Source: Taxillus chinensis
Lineage: Eukaryota; Streptophyta; Magnoliopsida; Santalales; Loranthaceae
DNA: 64,000 bases
Reading direction: 5' to 3'
Assembly (NCBI GenBank): GCA_023512835.1
Contig: CM042090.1
Span: 16,173,117 to 16,237,116, forward strand
The position numbers and the translations under genes are program-made. Below are positions 25,255 to 37,468 of this stretch, piece after piece; the stretch's first letter is position 1; every line of letters starts with the position of its first letter. The notes below the pieces were generated by a model. That model made no database searches. It was not told the DNA's origin and worked only from the letters and a program-made list of their open reading frames with translations.

Positions 25255-28200
25255 CCCTACTATATTGGATTAGGTTTCTCTTTTTGTAGGAACACTACTT
25301 GCTATGGGATTTGAATTGATGGTGGAAGCGCTATTGCACTGCATATTGTGATATTGATGTTTCTTGCCTCCATTTTATTTGCATTTCTGCATTTTTCTTG
25401 GTGATTGAGTTGAATGCATGATTCTTTCCGGTTGTGGTGATTTAGGTGGTAGAGTTCCTTTTTGGTGAGCTTGGGTGGGTTTCGGCCTTTTTGGGCAAAT
25501 CAATCCTGCTATCCTATCACTCTTTATTATTGGCCCCGATTTTGGGGTGGTGTGGCCGCATACATACGCGGTCAGCGGCCCAACGTTTTAAGGGGCTGGG
25601 ATTGAAAAGGACCCCTTTTCATTATTGGAGAGAAGTAATATCCAAGATTATATTCTAATTCCTTTCGCCTCCTAAAATCCCTCTTATGCATGAATTTGAA
25701 TCCACAATCTTTCTACTATGCAAGCCTCGCGGGTTTGGCTATATATATTTACAAGGGAAGACATGTGACATTGACTCCCGAATTCACATTTGAACATACC
25801 ATTATATTAGTTGACCAATTCATTTCATTTAGTTGGCAGTGATTCTAAAAAAATAATAAAAATAAATTTTTTATCACAATTAACTATGTTTGAGTCGTCA
25901 CCAGATGAATCTCTAATCACTAATATTTTAAAGAACTAAACAACAAGTCCTTCTGAAAATCTCATCATTTTTATGTTATATAAGTCTTTTGAGGCTCTTG
26001 AGTCTTCACCCATCCGTTGTTTTCCTAAAATCCTTTGTGTAATTCTTTAGTATTATACTAAATTTACTTTTCTTAAATTCATGTTTACTTTCTCTTTCTA
26101 AGTCCCAATGATCGTGGCCAGCCACCACAGATTATATATAAATTCTCATATATTTTATCATGCAATATGCAACATATACTTTATTTATTACTTTATAATA
26201 GAAATATTACATGATGAAAAATATTACACAAGCATTGTAGTCACATGGGGAGGATAAAAAATTATTTTAAAAAATGAAAAACATCCTCCTATAAACACCA
26301 TATAGTGAAACGTACCGCCATATCGTAGTAAGTATGTACTTCACAAATGTGACCATCTTTGTTGATAGAGAATTAAAAGAGAGAATTTGATGAAATTTAT
26401 GTGACGAAATGAGGAGAATTGACATATGTCTATAGGGGGAAGAGGTGACTCTTGATGGAAATATAAGAGTCGGAGATAAGAATATAGCCGCTGAGAAAAA
26501 GCAAATATGGCCATTACAATCGTGATGTGGTCATTGGAGGGATAATGGGTGGAAAACTGTTTTAGAAAAATACTAGTTAAGAGGATGCATCATGTGATTG
26601 TGTATCCGACCAGGTCAAAATGGAATACAAGAACAATAAGATAAATTCGAGTCCATTGCAAAAATTACTCTCAGACCACTAATCAAAGAGCTAAGTCATG
26701 CGAATTGATGTGATGAGCCTAAAGCGAATAATATTGTGACAGATGAATGAGCATGTACCTTGATCCGGTCTAACAAGTGATATATGAGCCAAGTTGTCTC
26801 AAGTTATGTTACATAATATCGAAAGTCTTTAACATTATATGATTAAGCGACATATCCTAGTATTGGATTAGAATACAAATGTCACCAAGATATGGTGTTG
26901 AAAACATAAATTGAGGGAAAATTGCAATGAAATATTCGTTGATGGCTTATATGGTGGCAACTTAATTTCATAGATATGTCTTGAGCATATGATATGCAAT
27001 TTGATGTGTGACAAAGTGAAAAGTATTAAAATAAAAGTTTTTTTTTTCACATATCCAAATTTGAATAAGTCAAGACAAGTTAAAAGAAAAAATTAATTTT
27101 AAAATTTCATAACATGTCTTGAAGTCATATATGCCGATGCATAAGACAAATAATAATATGACACATGAGTAAATGTTTTTTTGTAGTATCTTGAGTCTTC
27201 AATTCTCTGGTATTGCTTGGGTTTTATATCAAGTTTACTTAATTTCCTCAACTTCTCGACTACTTCCTCATTCTTCCTAAACCAAGGGATAACCACGATA
27301 TTCAATGTGGTATGCTTAATAGGTAAATACCTTCAGTTTAAACCGGCTCACGCCATATTCAATGTTCACACAGAATCTAACAGGAGCACCCTTTATTGCG
27401 AACGCAATACAATAATGGCAGTCATCCAAGGGTTTGTTTGAACGTCTCTCAAGCAAAGCAACCAATTACCCCAACAACCCAACATTTAATTTTAGGACTT
27501 GGACCAATTCCTGTTTTTCGGAGAAAAACTTGGACCAAACCCTTTACGGGTACGTAGAAGTGGTATCCATGAAAAGGTACCTCCAATCTGATGCACCATA
27601 TCATTTCCCGGGTGGGAAAAAAATGATAATCGATATAGGAGACGGTTTTGTAATTTTTTGAAACCGCATTGGCGTTTTGTCTCTCTTTAATCATTTTTGG
27701 CAATCACAAAAATCCACATATATACACGACAATGCAAATGTTACCAACTTCATTGTATTTTTATCTGTCATATAGGCTACGTCACATGTTCTACATTTCT
27801 TATGTAGAATCCAGTACAATTTTATTCGTTGATGCGTGTTTAGAAAGTGGCAAGCCTCGGCGAGTTCATTGCATTATTAATATGGTAACTGAAATGATTA
27901 TTTTGCTAACAATTTTTATATCGTGTAAAAGCGACGAAGCTACGCAACAACACGTATTTACTCCAAAACGAAATAAGTGGTCGTGTAAAAATTAAAATAA
28001 TTAGATGGTGAGATTTTACATTCATTAAAAAATAATAATATCACGTGATTAATGTATGAAGCTCTTAAATGTACATTTACTATGTTATCTTCCGCTCTCA
28101 ATTCATTATGAAGTGAATCGCCCCTGTGATAATGGCGAATTAAAATAGTAGCATTTTATTATTCTCGCAGTTTAGTTACTTTACATATATTAATAAATTA

Positions 28201-29006
28201 AGGTGAAATTTGAATTAAGGAGTTACCTCAATGATATAAAGTTTGAATATGTATAGTTTATCATATTAACCAAAATCATAAAATGACACAATTCAACCAT
28301 ATATAGCATTAAAATTTAAACTCGAAGCATTGCCGTTGTGAACTAGAATACCGCAAGACAACACCCTTATGAGGTAAGTTATACCCAATCTCATACCATT
28401 TCCAATCCTTAATCCAATCACATTCTTATTCATATCCCACGTCAAACTTAAAACTTGTTCTCAGTCCAGTCACATTCTTATGCGTTATATATAAAACTTA
28501 TTTCTATAGAATTAAGAAGGATGCCCGTGCGAATTACATGTCTATGATAATAAATTTAATCATATCTAGATATGTATTTGACTTTTTGTGTTATGATAAT
28601 AAATTTAACCATATCTAATTAATTACTAATAATGATAAATTAGCAACAAAATCTTCAATTCCCAATTCATAATGTTAAATCATGAAATTAATTTCAATTT
28701 ATAAACTCATAACAATAAATAAACATTAAATTCAAATTTCACAGTAACTTTAGTTTTTTAAATATTATAGCTTAAATATATGAAAAGAGGTTGAAGTTTA
28801 AATTTAAAATTTGTACAACATAACATATAAATGAATGGATTTCACGGAACAACATATGATGAAATTATAGCTCAGACCATTGTATATTTTCTTTACGAAT
28901 AAAATGTTAAATATTGAGAGTTGTTTTTCAACTTTCACGTCAAAAATCATCTTTAATTTATTTATTTTTTTATTAAAATATTTTTTTTTTTGAGATCACC
29001 TGCTTG

Positions 29007-29297
29007 ATGAAGGAGGTTGACGCCAATGCCCCTAAGCATCACAACGCTGCTTTCTACACTGTCGGAGATGCCAACGCCGATGCCCCTGAGCATCGTGAGG
29101 CCTTCGTGATGTACGATGCTCAGAGGCCTGCAAGGACGAGCCGAGGTAGGTCTTTGACTAGCTGCTTCAATGCCAATAGCGATGACTGGATCTCCTCCGA
29201 AGAGCTCATCGGCGCCAACATCCTACCTCCCTCATCTTCATGCCCGCTAGCCCTACTCCAACAATTACCAAGACACTATGGCAGTAGACTCATTTGA
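29007..29297 (+). pseudogene. Possible decayed EF-hand (calmodulin-like) fragment
   Basis: A 96-codon ATG frame, GC-rich against an AT-rich background, contains FNANSDDWISSEEL. This resembles an EF-hand loop and exiting helix (F-x-x-N-x-D-x-x-I-S-x-x-EL). Upstream pieces such as REAFVMYDA recall the helix before another EF-hand. The repeated N-A-D-A-P-E-H stretches and missing loop aspartates show that any calcium sites are broken. There is no start context or promoter. It could be a captured gene fragment or a coincidence. Confidence 0.25.
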
Positions 29298-30305
29298 GCG
29301 ATTCCTTCGGCGAGAGAAAATAAAAATAAAAATAAAAATATGCGAATAATGTTACATGTAAGTTTTTGCATACAAATATTTTTATTTACGTTAACTTGAT
29401 ATTATTATTTTCTCACAAAAAAATTATACTAATCTAATAGCACGAAATACGTTCATAGAACTTGTTATATTGTAATTCGTTATATTTTAAATGTTATTAA
29501 ATCTTTTATTTTTTTAGAATTAACATAATATTTTTTTAAAATTTCTATTAAATCAAATAAATAATGTTACCTACTAATATATTATACACATAAGACGTAT
29601 AAGACACTTTTAATGCTGTTGCATTGTTATTTTTAAAAATTTTATTCATATTAAGTAAAAAAAATTTAGAGTATTATTGCAGGAATTATACTTATAAATA
29701 AATTATTATTTATTTATTTTATCTTAAACGTCCTAAGAGAATTGTAAAAGATACAAGCGAAACTCATGTATAACAGTGTATAAGGGAATACAATATTTTT
29801 ACCTTCTAAATAGGTAAACAAACAGTATCTCAATAATTTATACGCCGGTTTAGAATCGATTCGTTAGGCCCTAATTAATTAAGCGACACCCAAAACGTAA
29901 GAAATAATACTCGACATAATTGTAATATTTGGTTAGATTTCTTCTCACCTGCAAAACTATAACAGACCACGTCAACTGTTGTTTTTTTTTTTTTTTTGGT
30001 TAAAAGGTTTGGTCCGGTAGATGGTATTAGTTGAGAAAAAAATGGATAGTGAAATAAATAACCAAAGAGAAGGAGGAAGGGTAAAATTAAATATACATGG
30101 AAAACGAAGTACGAGAAAAAAAATGTTGTCAATGCCAAAAGGCACGCCGCATGTCCGCGCACCCCGGATTAAATTATTAGATATTGGAGACATCTTTCGG
30201 TGTTTTCGATTTTTGTTTTTTCGTTTTGTTTTTTTTTCCCCGATGCTTACCAAATCAATTTACCAACGTATAAAAATGGTCGCTGTCTTGCATGCCCCCA
30301 CACAA

Positions 30306-30358
30306 GATTATAATTATAAATTTAATAATTTATTAAATTTATAATTATAATTATAATC
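30306..30358. repeat. AT-rich inverted repeat, potential cruciform
   Basis: The left arm GATTATAATTATAAATTTAA is mirrored by TTAAATTTATAATTATAATT...ATC on the right, with a short centre and one six-base length difference between arms. A GAGAAGAGAAGA purine repeat follows immediately. The structure could fold as a hairpin. It may be a MITE core or a simple AT palindrome. Confidence 0.7.
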
Positions 30359-30514
30359 AAGAGAAGAGAAGAGAAGAGATGAATCAAAAACACAATTGCA
30401 AATTTACAATCACATCCCTCCCGGAAAACCCAAATTTCCCACCGCCCCGCCCCCATCGAGATTATTAATCAACCCAATGGCAACAATAATAAATAACAAG
30501 CACGCAACCCTTCG

Positions 30515-30984
30515 CACGTGACGACCAATCAAAACGCCACAACGCAACGCAGCACCCAAGAGACGATTCCCCGCGCCGAGTCCTACCATAAGACCATGTT
30601 CCACTCACGTGACGCCCATGATCCTTCGATCACATCCGTCCATACCACATCCCGCCTCCCCTACTACCTAGTACATCAAAACTATTTATTATTATTATTA
30701 TTATTTGTCATTTTGTACGAACGCTATTAAATGTTGGATTAGTTTCATAAAATTCAAACAAGCAGCCTGACGCTCCTCAATTATATCACCACTACCACCT
30801 TAACCAATTCAAACTCTAACGAGCCCCAGGAAGGATCGTACGGTTGCGAGAAACATTCAATGGTGAGATCTACGGTCCACGGGGACGGTGGGGGTCCACA
30901 AATATTATCAGCGTCCGACATTTTAACTTTTGTTTTTTTTTTTCCTCGCGAACTGATATTTGATTTGAACAGACGCGGCACGTG
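30515..30984. promoter_or_regulatory. Three CACGTG G-boxes upstream of the MORN gene
   Basis: Perfect CACGTG cores lie at 30515-30520, 30606-30611 and 30979-30984. The third is the centre of a perfect 22-bp palindrome at 30971-30992 (arm AGACGCGGCAC). G-boxes bind bZIP and bHLH factors, including ABA- and light-responsive ones, so such control is possible. The first two are followed by GAC, as in ABREs. Confidence 0.55.
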
Positions 30985-31202
30985 CCGCGTCTCCAACCGT
31001 GAAGAAAAAGTTCCCCGAATCTACATCCGACGACCAGATCTTCCCCGCCCAGACAGGGATCGCGCGTGATCCATCCGACGGCTACAGGGGGTTTCTCCGT
31101 ACCAACCGTCAGATCGACATCCAACGGTCCGTATTGAAGAGACTCGGCTCTACCCCAAATAAAACGACAAATTGACGAGGCCGAGTTCCAGTTTTACATT
31201 TC

Positions 31203-31260
31203 ACACACACACACACACACACACACCCTCTCTCCCCCCCCCCCTCTCTCTCTCTCTCCT
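31203..31260 (+). repeat. CA and CT microsatellites in the MORN 5' region
   Basis: A run of about twelve CA units at 31203-31226 is followed by C-rich and CT repeats to about 31259. They lie about 300 bases before the start codon, probably at the transcription start or in the 5' UTR. CT-rich tracts just downstream of plant start sites are common. Confidence 0.85.
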
Positions 31261-31317
31261 CTAAAAACAACACTTCCGTCGTTCTCTCTCTGGCTGAAAC
31301 TCTCGGTTTGGAGTGGT

Positions 31318-31424
31318 ATGGTGGGAGTGCTTGCTAACTTACGCACGGCCGCTGTTTATCCTGCGCCGATGGGGGTGACATGTCGCGGGAGGTGACTCGA
31401 ATGTCGCGGTACAGGGGAGCTTAG
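31318..31424 (+). promoter_or_regulatory. Two upstream ORFs in the MORN gene 5' leader
   Basis: If transcription starts near the CT tract, the leader contains an ATG at 31318 that opens 25 codons (MVGVLANLRTAAVYPAPMGV at its start) and stops at 31393-31395. A second, at 31401-31424, codes for seven residues (MSRYRGA). Both end before the main ATG at 31554 and could lower or condition its translation. A hexamer-type GCGACA/GCAACA repeat follows at about 31437-31475. Confidence 0.5.
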
Positions 31425-31553
31425 ATTGGCTGACGACAGCAGCAACAGCAACAGCGACAGCGACAGCGACAGCGAAGGCGGTTTATCTGACGGGGTGGGG
31501 ATTGGAGGAGCAGCAGCAGAGGCAGCAGCAGCGAATCGGCGGGAACGACAATA

Positions 31554-33742
31554 ATGGACGGCCAGAAGAGCCAGTCGAAGCTCACGAGAACTCAATCGTC
31601 GCTCCTCCGATCATCCCCCACCATTCGATCCTCCATTCACAGCCTCTCCTCGATCGCTGACGACATCACCGCCGATCAAGAAGAGGAAGAACAGAAGCCC
31701 CACAAGAAGCCCGGTCCGGGAACCACCCGGCCTGCCTCATCCCGGTTCGCGACGGCCCTCGTCGTGGGCTCACTGATTTTGTGCGCCCTCTTGTTCCTGT
31801 TCTTGTTCATCATCTTCTACCTCAGAAGAGACGAGGTTACCACCTCGGAGAACCTACTGGCAGCCCTAGTTTTCGTCGCCGTTGCCCTTTTTTTCGCCGG
31901 CAAGAACAAGGTCTCGATTTACCGAACCCTGTCGATCCTCAAGCAAGCGGTCCACGTCCAGGTCCGGAAATTGGGGCTGTCCAAATCCGACTCCAAGCCG
32001 GTGCAGTGGTTCATCGGCGAGACGGGTCCGAGGGAAGACCGAAAAGAGAAGGACATCGTGCGGGAAGGTGTGGATTTATACGGTAACGGAGACTTCTACG
32101 AGGGCGAGTTCAACAAGGAGAGGCCTAACGGGAGTGGGGTTTATAATTATTTCGTCAACGGTCGATACGAGGGCGATTGGATCGATGGGCGATACGATGG
32201 GTACGGAATTGAGGGGTGGGCGAGAGGGAGTCGCTATCGGGGCCAGTATCGGCAGGGACTGAGACATGGGTTTGGGGTCTACAGGTTTTACACCGGGGAC
32301 AGCTATGCAGGGGAGTGGTTTAATGGACAGAGTCATGGAATTGGGGTCCAGACTTGCTCCGATGGCAGCTGCTATGTTGGAGAGTTCAAGGGCGGGATCA
32401 AACATGGCCTTGGGTGTTACTATTTCAGGTGATTTTTTCTTCCTTCTTTCTTTTTTTGGCTTCATTTATTGGTTTGGTTTTGTTTCTTTTTAAAAAAAAA
32501 AAGTTTTATTTTTAAATTTGGGCTATCGAAATTTTAGTATATGTGCTTCTTCTTGATTCGTGTTGTCATGATTCTTGTGTGATCTGGGTTTGTTCTATTG
32601 TGGGTTAATTGAAAGTTTATTTACTGGTGGGTATGTATATTTTATGGTGAGACTCGGGAAACCTTTATATTTATGTCAAGATTGTAATTTTCAACTAGTT
32701 GATCGTCACTCTTGATTTAATAAATGGGGCTTTTGATTTTAAAAGTTTGCTTGCCAAGAAGGATTGAAACTTTTGACATTTGGACGTCCGATGAATTGGG
32801 TGAATTATGCAATAAGGGCTGCCTGCCTTATTATTTATGTATTTACAGTAGACCCATTTTACATTATTATTATTTTTTTTTTGGGTGGAAGAACTTTACT
32901 TGTGCGCATTAGTCGTCCTACGACTTCAGCTTTAGAGCCTTCGTTTTGTCAGTCCAAGCTGATGTTGTGGCAACCAACTTCTTTGAAGGGGTGGTTTGAT
33001 GGAATTGTATTGACTTTATTCACTTTATCAATTCTTATGGTTCATGTTTCACATATTTTTCAATCAATACATTGGTGATTTGGTCACACAGTTCACACCG
33101 TTTTTTGTACGTTCTTGTGTCATAAAACTACTTTACTGGCTTGGGTTGTCTGAAGTTTACTATTGTTCAAAGGCGATGGTTACTTAAGGAAGTGGTTTTG
33201 ATTGTAGAAATGGAGATAAATATGCGGGAGAATACTTTGGAGACAAAATCCACGGTTTTGGTGTCTACCATTTTGCAAACGGCCATTGCTACGAAGGATC
33301 ATGGCATGAAGGGCGGAGGCAGGGTAATGGCATGTACACTTTTCGAAACGCCGAAAAGAGATGTGGAGAATGGGATGTTGGCACTCTCAGGCACCCTCTA
33401 CACCCTTTGACTGATTCTGTTCTTGTGGCTGTTCAGGTACTTCCCTCCCCTAATATGCCAGGCAGTTTTGCTACTTCCTTCCCCGTTGTTTTGACCCATT
33501 AGCCATTTTAACACGCTCAGCTGCCTTCATTATTTATTTTGTTTATCTGTCTACTTCGTCTCCCCTTAAAGCATTTCTTCTCTCCACTGCAGGCTGCTAG
33601 AAGAGCGGCTGAGAACGCCGTACACCTTAGGCGAGTAGATGAGCAGGTTAATAAGGCAGTCATGGGTGCTAACAGGGCTGCCACTGCTGCGAGAGTTGCA
33701 GCTGTGAAAGCGGTTCAGAACCAGATGGATGGGAGGTTTTAA
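31554..33742 (+). CDS. MORN-repeat membrane protein (MRF1/At1g77660-like)
   Basis: Three exons, 31554-32428, 33208-33436 and 33593-33742, join to 417 residues. A Ser-rich N-terminus is followed by two hydrophobic segments (about residues 66-90 and 100-115). From about residue 178 there are seven full MORN repeats of about 23 residues with the Y-x-G-x-(F/W)...G-x-G pattern, plus a partial eighth (RCGEWDVGTL). The tail is an alanine/arginine-rich helix (AARRAAENAVHLRRV) likely to form a coiled coil. The exon junctions fall inside the repeat array and keep repeat spacing exact, which supports the model. Arabidopsis relatives include MRF1 (a flowering regulator) and At1g77660; older databases label the repeats as SET7/9-like, but there is no SET domain. 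MORN repeats often bind phospholipids, so a membrane-surface scaffold role is likely but unproven. Confidence 0.93.
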
Positions 33743-35079
33743 CCAACATTCGAATGATACGGAATGTGTGAGGCGAGACAAATCTTTTCTTGAAAAGTGT
33801 AAAATTAGTACTGATAGTGTTTATGTACTTCGAGAATGAAATGAATGGCCCCCGGTCAGCAGAAAGGCATGCTGGAGGTCCTGAGTGAGAGAGAGAGAGA
33901 GAGGTTATGCTATCACATGTAACATGTATATAAGTCCGGTATGTATATCTTCAAGGAGAGGCTTTTTCCCTGGTTTCGTCCCTTTGTGCTTGGAGTGTAA
34001 CCATTATTTGTGTTGCACAAACAACATTGAGAACTAGGGTACTTGCGAAATGAAAAAACCATTGAGAACACGGGTAACGTTTCACAACTGTATTGCGTCA
34101 TTTGTTTTCATCTTCTTCTGCAACATTAGTAGTGGCAGTCTTAAAAGTTAGGACGTGCTATAATTAAGTATAGTGATTTTCTATGATTACTGTATAGTGT
34201 AGTGTAATTCAAAAAAAAAAACATTAAAACGATATAGTTGGATGAACTTTATAAGCATTAACTATAGAGATCTAAACTCAGTCTTGAAGCCGTATGTTCA
34301 CGGCCAATCAATCACAATGGTTTGCGCGAGGATGTTACATTCATCATGATATTGGTACCACACTGTATTATCTTGAATATAAAAATTCTAATAAATATGG
34401 AAAGTAAGAAAACTAAAAGAAAAAACAGCATATAAGTAAATGGATAAATGATGGAGATGGGCGACTGCTCGTCCCGGGTCGGTGTGGGATTATCATTATT
34501 TTGTACACAAAAGCACCTGATGGAGATAGTGTTGGAGTGTGGGCGTAGCAGACTAGCAGTGGCGGTGGGGTTGCTAACTTGCCATTGTTGGTGCGCAAAA
34601 ACCTGCAACCTTTTTCCCATGTTTTATTCAGGAACGGAATACCCAATATTTTATTCCCAGAATTTTGAACCAAAATGCCACTGAAACGATAAACTCCCAT
34701 AGTTTATAATTTCATTGCATTCAAAAAGTATTTCTTTATAATTTTACTTCAAGGACAAAATAATTTTAATATCTTTCAAAAATTTTACCCCCTTATCCCT
34801 ATCCACCTGGACGTTTTGGTCTATATATGATACTCTTGCCGACCAAGTCAAGGTATTGGATCATATTTTACGCTTGTGTTAGCCCGATACATGCCCTTTT
34901 ATGTATGTTTTGAAGTCAGAAGTGACATTTGATAGGAGCAGAAGCATTCAATGGTAGTAGCGGCAAGGATAACGAGGCAAGTAGGGCTTTACAGTGACGG
35001 GTAATTATGGAGGTGATAATTTCATTATTCCACAACCTGTCAAGCATACTATCACCTTGTCAAGCACACCACAGCTCGA

Positions 35080-35475
35080 GTAACATGTTGATAACTTTCT
35101 TTCTTCCTACTCGATAACTATCTCTCTTTATCTGCTCGAAATGCTAAGAATTCGAGCACACTTATCAAGCAACCACTATCTTGAGCACTATCTTATTGAG
35201 CAACTACCATCTCAATACAATCTCCAAATTGTGAATCCAATAATGTTCTCAATTTTTCACGATCCATGATTTCATATGCTTGATAATTCCATTGCTTAAT
35301 AACTTGTTATGCTGGATATGTTAAGATGTTAAGTATCATATTACCTTATTCGAGGACTTCGCATCCTAAGCAACATGCTTGTAGCCTCTAGCTTGATAAC
35401 TTCCTTTCTTCATTTGCTCGATATGAAAATAATTATACTAGACACTACAATCTTAAGCATTATCTTATTACTGTT
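35080..35475. repeat. Diverged direct repeats near the Copia remnant
   Basis: A segment starting TTGATAACTT(T/C)CTTTCTT, followed after 20-90 bases by CTTGAGCACTATCTTATT or CTTAAGCATTATCTTATT, is present near 35088-35197 and again near 35394-35472. This looks like internal duplication within an old mobile element. Confidence 0.55.
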
Positions 35476-35739
35476 TGTGTGAAAGAGACGGGAGAGAGGG
35501 ATCAAAAGAGAAAAAATGAGTTGCTCAAGATTATATTTGTAAATTATGAGAGTTTATTAACAAACTTTTAGATGTTATTTGTGTAGTTATAAACAGAGAG
35601 TAACAATAACAGTCTCTAAAGATATTTCTCAATGTAATTTAATTTAAATTTTTATTTTACATATGCATAATATTGCTATGGCATCCACAACCATCATTGC
35701 CTAATCTTTTATACGTTATTGCTCCCATGATTTAATAAA

Positions 35740-37468
35740 AAGTAGGTGGTGAATGTAAGTTTTAATTAATTAAATCTTTATTAAAGGACCTATCGTAATT
35801 ATTTCATGTATTTTAGTATATTTATGAGATAATATTAATTTCATCTATCCTATTTATGATTGGTTAATATTGGAAGTAGTTTCCTATATACTTACATCTC
35901 CTACGATGATGGGCTAGTGGAATCCTTATCGTGTGTGAAACCGGTTGTCTCTCTACCCATAAATAAGTATTCAGATTACACATCATAGGATTTGAAAAAA
36001 GAAAATACAAAGGTTAAAAAAAGAGATTAATCTTTTCCATTGAGATCAAATACCGTTCTACGTGAAAATTTGATTGTGGAAAATTTGTGATTATGGATAT
36101 GAGTATGTTGATTAATTTTCTCACTATGAAACAATTACATCATACTATATTAAATATGATCTTGGGTATATTTGTACTTGATGATTACACATTAAAAACT
36201 TGTTTTACGTGTGGTATCAAAGCATGAATTTAAGTGAATAGCTTGTTATTTCGTGTCGTTTTTGTTCACGATTTGATGTCTTTGTTTAATTAAATGTCAT
36301 ATGCAAATTTAAAAAATCATTAAATCCAAGCTTTATATGCTATCTATCATGTTGATAGTTATTCACAATTCAGTTTTTCCTTAGTAAATAGTTATTTAAA
36401 CTTATACATAAAGTAAATTTGGAGATTTGCTCATGAATTATGGTATATATTTTAAGTAATATGGATGGATGTGAATATGGAATTGTCCTTTAATTATGTA
36501 TATGGTATATTTCACGTGTTCAAATTAAGTTGCTACCTTGAACACATTATTGTTAATTTGATTCAATAAATAATTATGTAAAGTTATTATTTTAATTTGG
36601 CATTTATAGTATGATACAGTTTGATATATAAATACCAAATTAAATTATTGCAATTTAATACTTAGTCCTAATATTAAATTAATAATGACTTTACGAATGA
36701 TATTTTTTTAATTGTGAGAATGTTTAGTTGGCCCAAATGTATGCTGTTTTTGAGTAACTACTAAATCAAGGTAGGATAATTAATGAATATTTATAGTTAA
36801 ATTGAACATAATTCCCAAAGGTAACAAACCTACTTAAGTATTAATATTTTATCGATTAGATCAATCGTAAAAGGAAATTACCATAGTTGTTTAATAGTTA
36901 TCATTAGATTAGCCCAAAGGTAAATCACGGTAATACTATTTATTATTGTTATTCTATGTGTTTTAATTGTTCAGTTATAATTTCCAGCATTAATGCAGTG
37001 AGCATAAATTATTTATTATAGTATTGGTTCTAGTTTCATTGCATTAATATGCTTCGTCTACTCCAATATTGAATGTAATAAATTTCTCAGATTTGGAAAG
37101 AACAGGTTTAGTTCCACCTTGGTGTAATAGATCTTAATGTTATAGCTCTTGAATTTGAGACAATGGTTGTTATTACTGATACAAGTAGTGCGGAAGAAAG
37201 GATTTTCTTACAAAGCATAACAAAAATCAAATAAATTGAGCATTAAATTTATGTGGATGACCATAAAAGTAATATCAAGTATGCACTTCCTTTAACTAAT
37301 AATGCTAGAGAATTCCTTACTAATGTGAAAGAACAAGTCTCTTGGGAAAGCTTAAATCAGAAAAAGGAAAGAACCCATAAGCAAATTGATCTATTGAAAG
37401 CCTACATGGATGTGTTGTATATATGGTCATATGAAGTTATGTTGGGATTGAGTATAAATATGGTGTAA
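35740..37468 (+). mobile_element. Truncated Ty1/Copia LTR retrotransposon
   Basis: TGGTATCAAAGC at 36212-36223 matches, with one change, the tRNA-Met primer-binding site that follows the 5' LTR of plant Copia elements. The roughly 470 bases before it have LTR character, including a TATA-like ACCCATAAATAAG near 35958. About 1 kb downstream, 37221-37468 encodes a gag piece: AAATTGAGC...TTTATGTGGATGACC reads LSIKFMWMTI, then after a frameshift NIKYALPLTNNAREFLTNVK. This is the family pattern of Retrotran_gag_2. No integrase, reverse transcriptase or 3' LTR was found, so the copy is truncated and dead. The LTR edges are approximate. Confidence 0.65.

Larger units (their letters stand above)
25450..31150. 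other. Large AT-rich spacer between the aminotransferase and MORN genes
   Basis: No intact gene is seen. The sequence is a patchwork of AT-rich blocks and unrecognised moderately complex stretches (for example 26280-27700), probably old transposon debris. A small direct repeat, TATGATAATAAATTTAA followed by CATATCTA, occurs at about 28532 and 28594. An EF-hand-like fragment lies at 29007-29297, an AT palindrome at 30306-30358, and G-boxes and promoter motifs of the MORN gene occupy 30500-31150. Confidence 0.55.

Noticed and set aside
30021..30344. Frames of 93-107 codons on both strands near 30 kb
   Set aside because: They are lysine- or phenylalanine-rich products of AT-rich and T-run sequence with no recognisable domain.
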